Assembly (NCBI GenBank): GCA_945862385.1
Contig: CAMAXV010000003.1
Span: forward strand, 62,001 to 126,000
DNA: 64,000 nucleotides
From: Chitinophaga pinensis
GTDB lineage: Bacteria; Bacteroidota; Bacteroidia; Chitinophagales; Chitinophagaceae
Direction: 5' to 3'
The notes below the pieces were generated by a model. The model was not told the DNA's origin. It did no database searches and saw nothing but the letters and a program-made list of their open reading frames with translations. Shown here in pieces: positions 62,652 to 64,000 of the stretch (positions are counted from its first letter, which is position 1; every line of letters starts with the position of its first letter). The position numbers and the translations under genes are program-made.

Positions 62652-62671
62652 TGGGAGTTGACGGGATCGAA
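62652..62671 (-). pseudogene. tRNA-Val 3' end fragment
   Basis: Twenty bases identical to the 3' end of the tRNA-Val gene at 63032-63106, starting in the T loop (TTCGATCC). The rest of the tRNA is missing, so it is a remnant of duplication or integration. Confidence 0.85.
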
Positions 62672-62724
62672 TGCAGACGCTTCGGTCTGCACCCAGACAT
62701 CCCGCCATGTCGGGATCGTCTGGG
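62672..62724. repeat. double hairpin behind the GIY-YIG gene
   Basis: Two adjacent strong inverted repeats. One is TGCAGAC/GTCTGCA with a 6-base loop (62672-62691). The other is a 13-bp stem with a one-base bulge (CCCAGAC-ATCCCG with CGGGAT-C-GTCTGGG, 62692-62724). They start 9 bases past the GIY-YIG stop and end exactly at the tRNA fragment. G+C content is far above the surroundings. Confidence 0.85.
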
Positions 62725-62732
62725 CCGCCCTA

Positions 62733-62987
62733 TTAATTTGTTGAATGTCGATTGATAAAATCCTCTATTCGCTTCACGCCTGTTATGTTCTTTAATTTTT
62801 GCTCTAATACCAGCGCCTCTGATCTGCTCTCAACTGTTGTATGCCAAACCAAAACCCATGGCACATACCTTGATGTAGATTTCTCTTCTCCATTATTATG
62901 CTCTTTGATCCTACGCGCAAGATCAGACGTCTGGCCCTTGTAATACAAACCCGATTTTTCCGACTTTAAAATATAAACGTAAAACAT
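62733..62987 (-). CDS. GIY-YIG nuclease family protein
   Basis: An 84-residue single-domain GIY-YIG protein (YhbQ/UPF0213-like). MFYVYILKSEKSGLYYKGQT holds the first two motifs, RRIKEH has the catalytic Arg around 25-26, and SEALVLEQKLK has the metal Glu62. The start is the ATG at 62987, inside the 102-bp repeat and 45 bases past the tRNA-Val 3' end. The frame is open further upstream, but that extension would be read through the tRNA. Such small genes recur next to tRNA and rRNA genes in Bacteroidota; host function unknown. It is probably part of a mobile or recombining unit. Confidence 0.85.
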   Translation of the reverse strand: MFYVYILKSEKSGLYYKGQTSDLARRIKEHNNGEEKSTSRYVPWVLVWHTTVESRSEALVLEQKLKNITGVKRIEDFINRHSTN

Positions 62988-63051
62988 ATACAGATTAAAA
63001 TAAAAAAGGTCACTTTTCAGTGACCTCTCAGTGGGAGTTGACGGGATCGAA
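62950..63051. repeat. 102-bp direct repeat, copy 2
   Basis: Perfect copy of 62570-62671 at a distance of 380 bases. This copy is continuous with the intact tRNA-Val gene and the intact GIY-YIG gene. Confidence 0.95.
63001..63026 (-). terminator. Rho-independent terminator of tRNA-Val
   Basis: An 8-bp stem (AGGTCACT/AGTGACCT, loop TTTC) at 63007-63026 followed by TTTTTTA on the minus strand, 6 bases after the tRNA. Confidence 0.85.
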
Positions 63052-63106
63052 CCGCCGACCCTCTGCTTGTAAGGCAGATGCTCTAAACCAGCTGAGCTAA
63101 ACTCCC
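63032..63106 (-). tRNA. tRNA-Val (TAC)
   Basis: A 75-base cloverleaf on the minus strand. The acceptor is GGGAGTT/AACTCCC, the D arm GCTCAGCTGGTTTAGAGC, the anticodon stem TCTGC/GCAGA with loop CTTACAA (anticodon TAC), and the T loop TTCGATC. The discriminator is A and CCA is not encoded. It reads Val GUA/GUG. Confidence 0.93.
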
Positions 63107-63325
63107 AAACGGGTTGCAAATATAGGAACTGAAATTAATATGACAAAATAAATTGAAATTGAATTTATAATTATTTTCTCAACCAAATTAATATAGTGAC
63201 GTGCATGCTATCAAAGTATTTCATCCAATTATCAATTAAAAAATTGCTGAACGAATCATAAGGATTAATGTTATATCTCTCTAAGATAGATAAAATCTAT
63301 TCCGGCAACACATTTAGGGAATGAA

Positions 63326-63357
63326 TTTGGAAGATGATTTAAAATTTTGTAATTTTG
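63326..63357 (+). promoter_or_regulatory. Bacteroidota promoter of the nitroreductase gene
   Basis: TTTG at 63326-63329, a 20-base spacer and TAATTTTG at 63350-63357 match the consensus fully. The ATG is at 63381, giving a leader of roughly 15 bases. The rest of the gap from 63107 shows no gene. Confidence 0.65.
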
Positions 63358-63380
63358 ATGTTTAAACATTGACACAAGAC

Positions 63381-64000
63381 ATGAACAACAACTTTTTAGA
63401 AGCTTTTGAATGGCGTTATGCTACCAAAAAAATGAACGGACAGGAAATTCCGGAGGAAAAGCTGAATGATATTCTGGATGCTATCAGGCTGAGTCCGAGC
63501 TCACTGGGCTTCACACCCTACACCATCCTGGTAATTAAAGACAAGGAGACAAGAGAAAAACTGCTTCCACATTGTTACAATCAGTCTCAGATTACAGCAT
63601 CCTCAGCGGTGATTGTTTTTGCTGCCTGGAAAAACTTCAACACAGAACAGGTTGATAAATTTATGAAAGAAATTGCGGAGACGCGCAACGTTCCGCTCGA
63701 ATCCCTGGATGGATTTGCCGCCAACATCAAAGGAAAAATCAATAATTCAACACCAACAGATTTGGAAATATGGGCAGCGAAACAAACCTATATCGCGCTC
63801 GGGTTCGGAATAGCTGCCGCCGCTTTAAGCGCTGTTGACGCCACACCCATGGAAGGCTTTAATCCTGCTGGTGTAAGTGAAATACTTGGCCTGGAAGAAA
63901 AAGGTATGACTGCTGCCTGTATTCTTGCACTCGGCTATCGGGATGCGGCAGCTGACTTTCTTGCCAATGCAAAAAAAGTCAGGAGAAAAAAAGAAGAACT
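63381..64000 (+). CDS. NAD(P)H-dependent nitroreductase family protein, 3' end missing
   Basis: 206 codons are open to the window edge. The sequence starts MNNNFLEAFEWRYATKKMNG and contains RLSPSSLGFTPYTILVI (FMN contact region), WAAKQTYIALGFGIAAAA and MEGFNPAGVSEILGL. This is the NfsB-like nitroreductase/dihydropteridine reductase group, about 210 residues long, so only a few residues should be missing. It is a flavoenzyme that reduces quinones or nitro compounds with NAD(P)H in the cytoplasm; the physiological substrate is unknown. Confidence 0.9.
   Translation, partial: MNNNFLEAFEWRYATKKMNGQEIPEEKLNDILDAIRLSPSSLGFTPYTILVIKDKETREKLLPHCYNQSQITASSAVIVFAAWKNFNTEQVDKFMKEIAETRNVPLESLDGFAANIKGKINNSTPTDLEIWAAKQTYIALGFGIAAAALSAVDATPMEGFNPAGVSEILGLEEKGMTAACILALGYRDAAADFLANAKKVRRKKEE

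Larger units (their letters stand above)
62570..62671. repeat. 102-bp direct repeat, copy 1
   Basis: Identical over 102 bases to 62950-63051. On the minus strand it holds the last 20 bases of tRNA-Val (from the T loop to the discriminator), a terminator hairpin, and the first 13 codons of the GIY-YIG gene. After these the sequence diverges, so the gene copy here is only a 5' stub. Confidence 0.95.

Noticed and set aside
62672-62724. CRISPR-like or terminator reading of the double hairpin
   Set aside because: There is no regular repeat-spacer series and no T run; the structure is two single inverted repeats.
62988-63119. Upstream extension of the GIY-YIG reading frame to an ATG at 63119
   Set aside because: It would be read through the whole tRNA-Val gene and its terminator; the family starts at the ATG at 62987.

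Overview
The window looks like a piece of a Bacteroidota chromosome, most likely Chitinophagaceae or a close relative. The signs are a PorQ-type protein of the type IX secretion system, DUF5683 behind parAB, many secreted proteins ending their signal peptides in Q, a TonB-dependent receptor, an L17 with an acidic tail, Bacteroidota-style promoters (TTTG, about 20 bases, then TAnnTTTG) and few Shine-Dalgarno-like sites. Family assignments are by reading the translated sequence; no database search was run.

Layout. 0-8.5 kb: the 5' end of a LuxE-like acyl-protein synthetase (cut by the window edge), a small lipoprotein, an M42 aminopeptidase, porQ, lon, two envelope beta-barrel-like proteins and a membrane-anchored metallophosphoesterase. 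8.6-12.7 kb: parA-parB-DUF5683-dapB, an Rrf2 regulator with a cysteine cluster, and a free-methionine-sulfoxide reductase. 12.6-21.5 kb: a TlpA-like thioredoxin, a short-chain threonine dehydrogenase, kdsA, a PspC-like protein, aconitase, a MORN-like secreted protein and a VPS10/BNR beta-propeller protein. 21.5-26.9 kb: the minus-strand alpha-type ribosomal operon infA-rpmJ-rpsM-rpsK-rpsD-rpoA-rplQ, then carA-aroQ behind a terminator. 27-36 kb: a small membrane protein, tgt, a TonB-dependent receptor, pdhB, a type I pullulanase and GTP-type PEP carboxykinase.

36.2-42.2 kb and 56.0-61.2 kb hold two separate clusters of the DUF1501 / planctomycete-type cytochrome (PSCyt1-DUF1549-DUF1553) families. 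Each includes a membrane module of the DUF2231 type fused to a c-type haem motif. The first cluster splits the modules over three genes; the second fuses membrane module, haem motif, DUF1549 and DUF1553 in one protein and adds a Gfo/Idh/MocA oxidoreductase. They look like extracytoplasmic redox systems of unknown substrate and are the best candidates for poorly described biology here.

42.2-55.9 kb is mostly information processing: dnaG (TTG start), priA, a lysophospholipid acyltransferase, mtaB, an M20 amidohydrolase, valS, an eRF1/Dom34-like small protein, a DnaQ-UvrC fusion, clpS and tRNA-Val(GAC).

61.3-63.1 kb is a degenerate, recombined stretch. It has a 5'-truncated cyclophilin-like gene, a methyltransferase broken by a single-base frameshift, and a 380-bp unit (tRNA-Val 3' end, terminator, GIY-YIG nuclease gene, two strong hairpins) whose first 102 bp are perfectly repeated at its far end. 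The window ends inside a nitroreductase-family gene.
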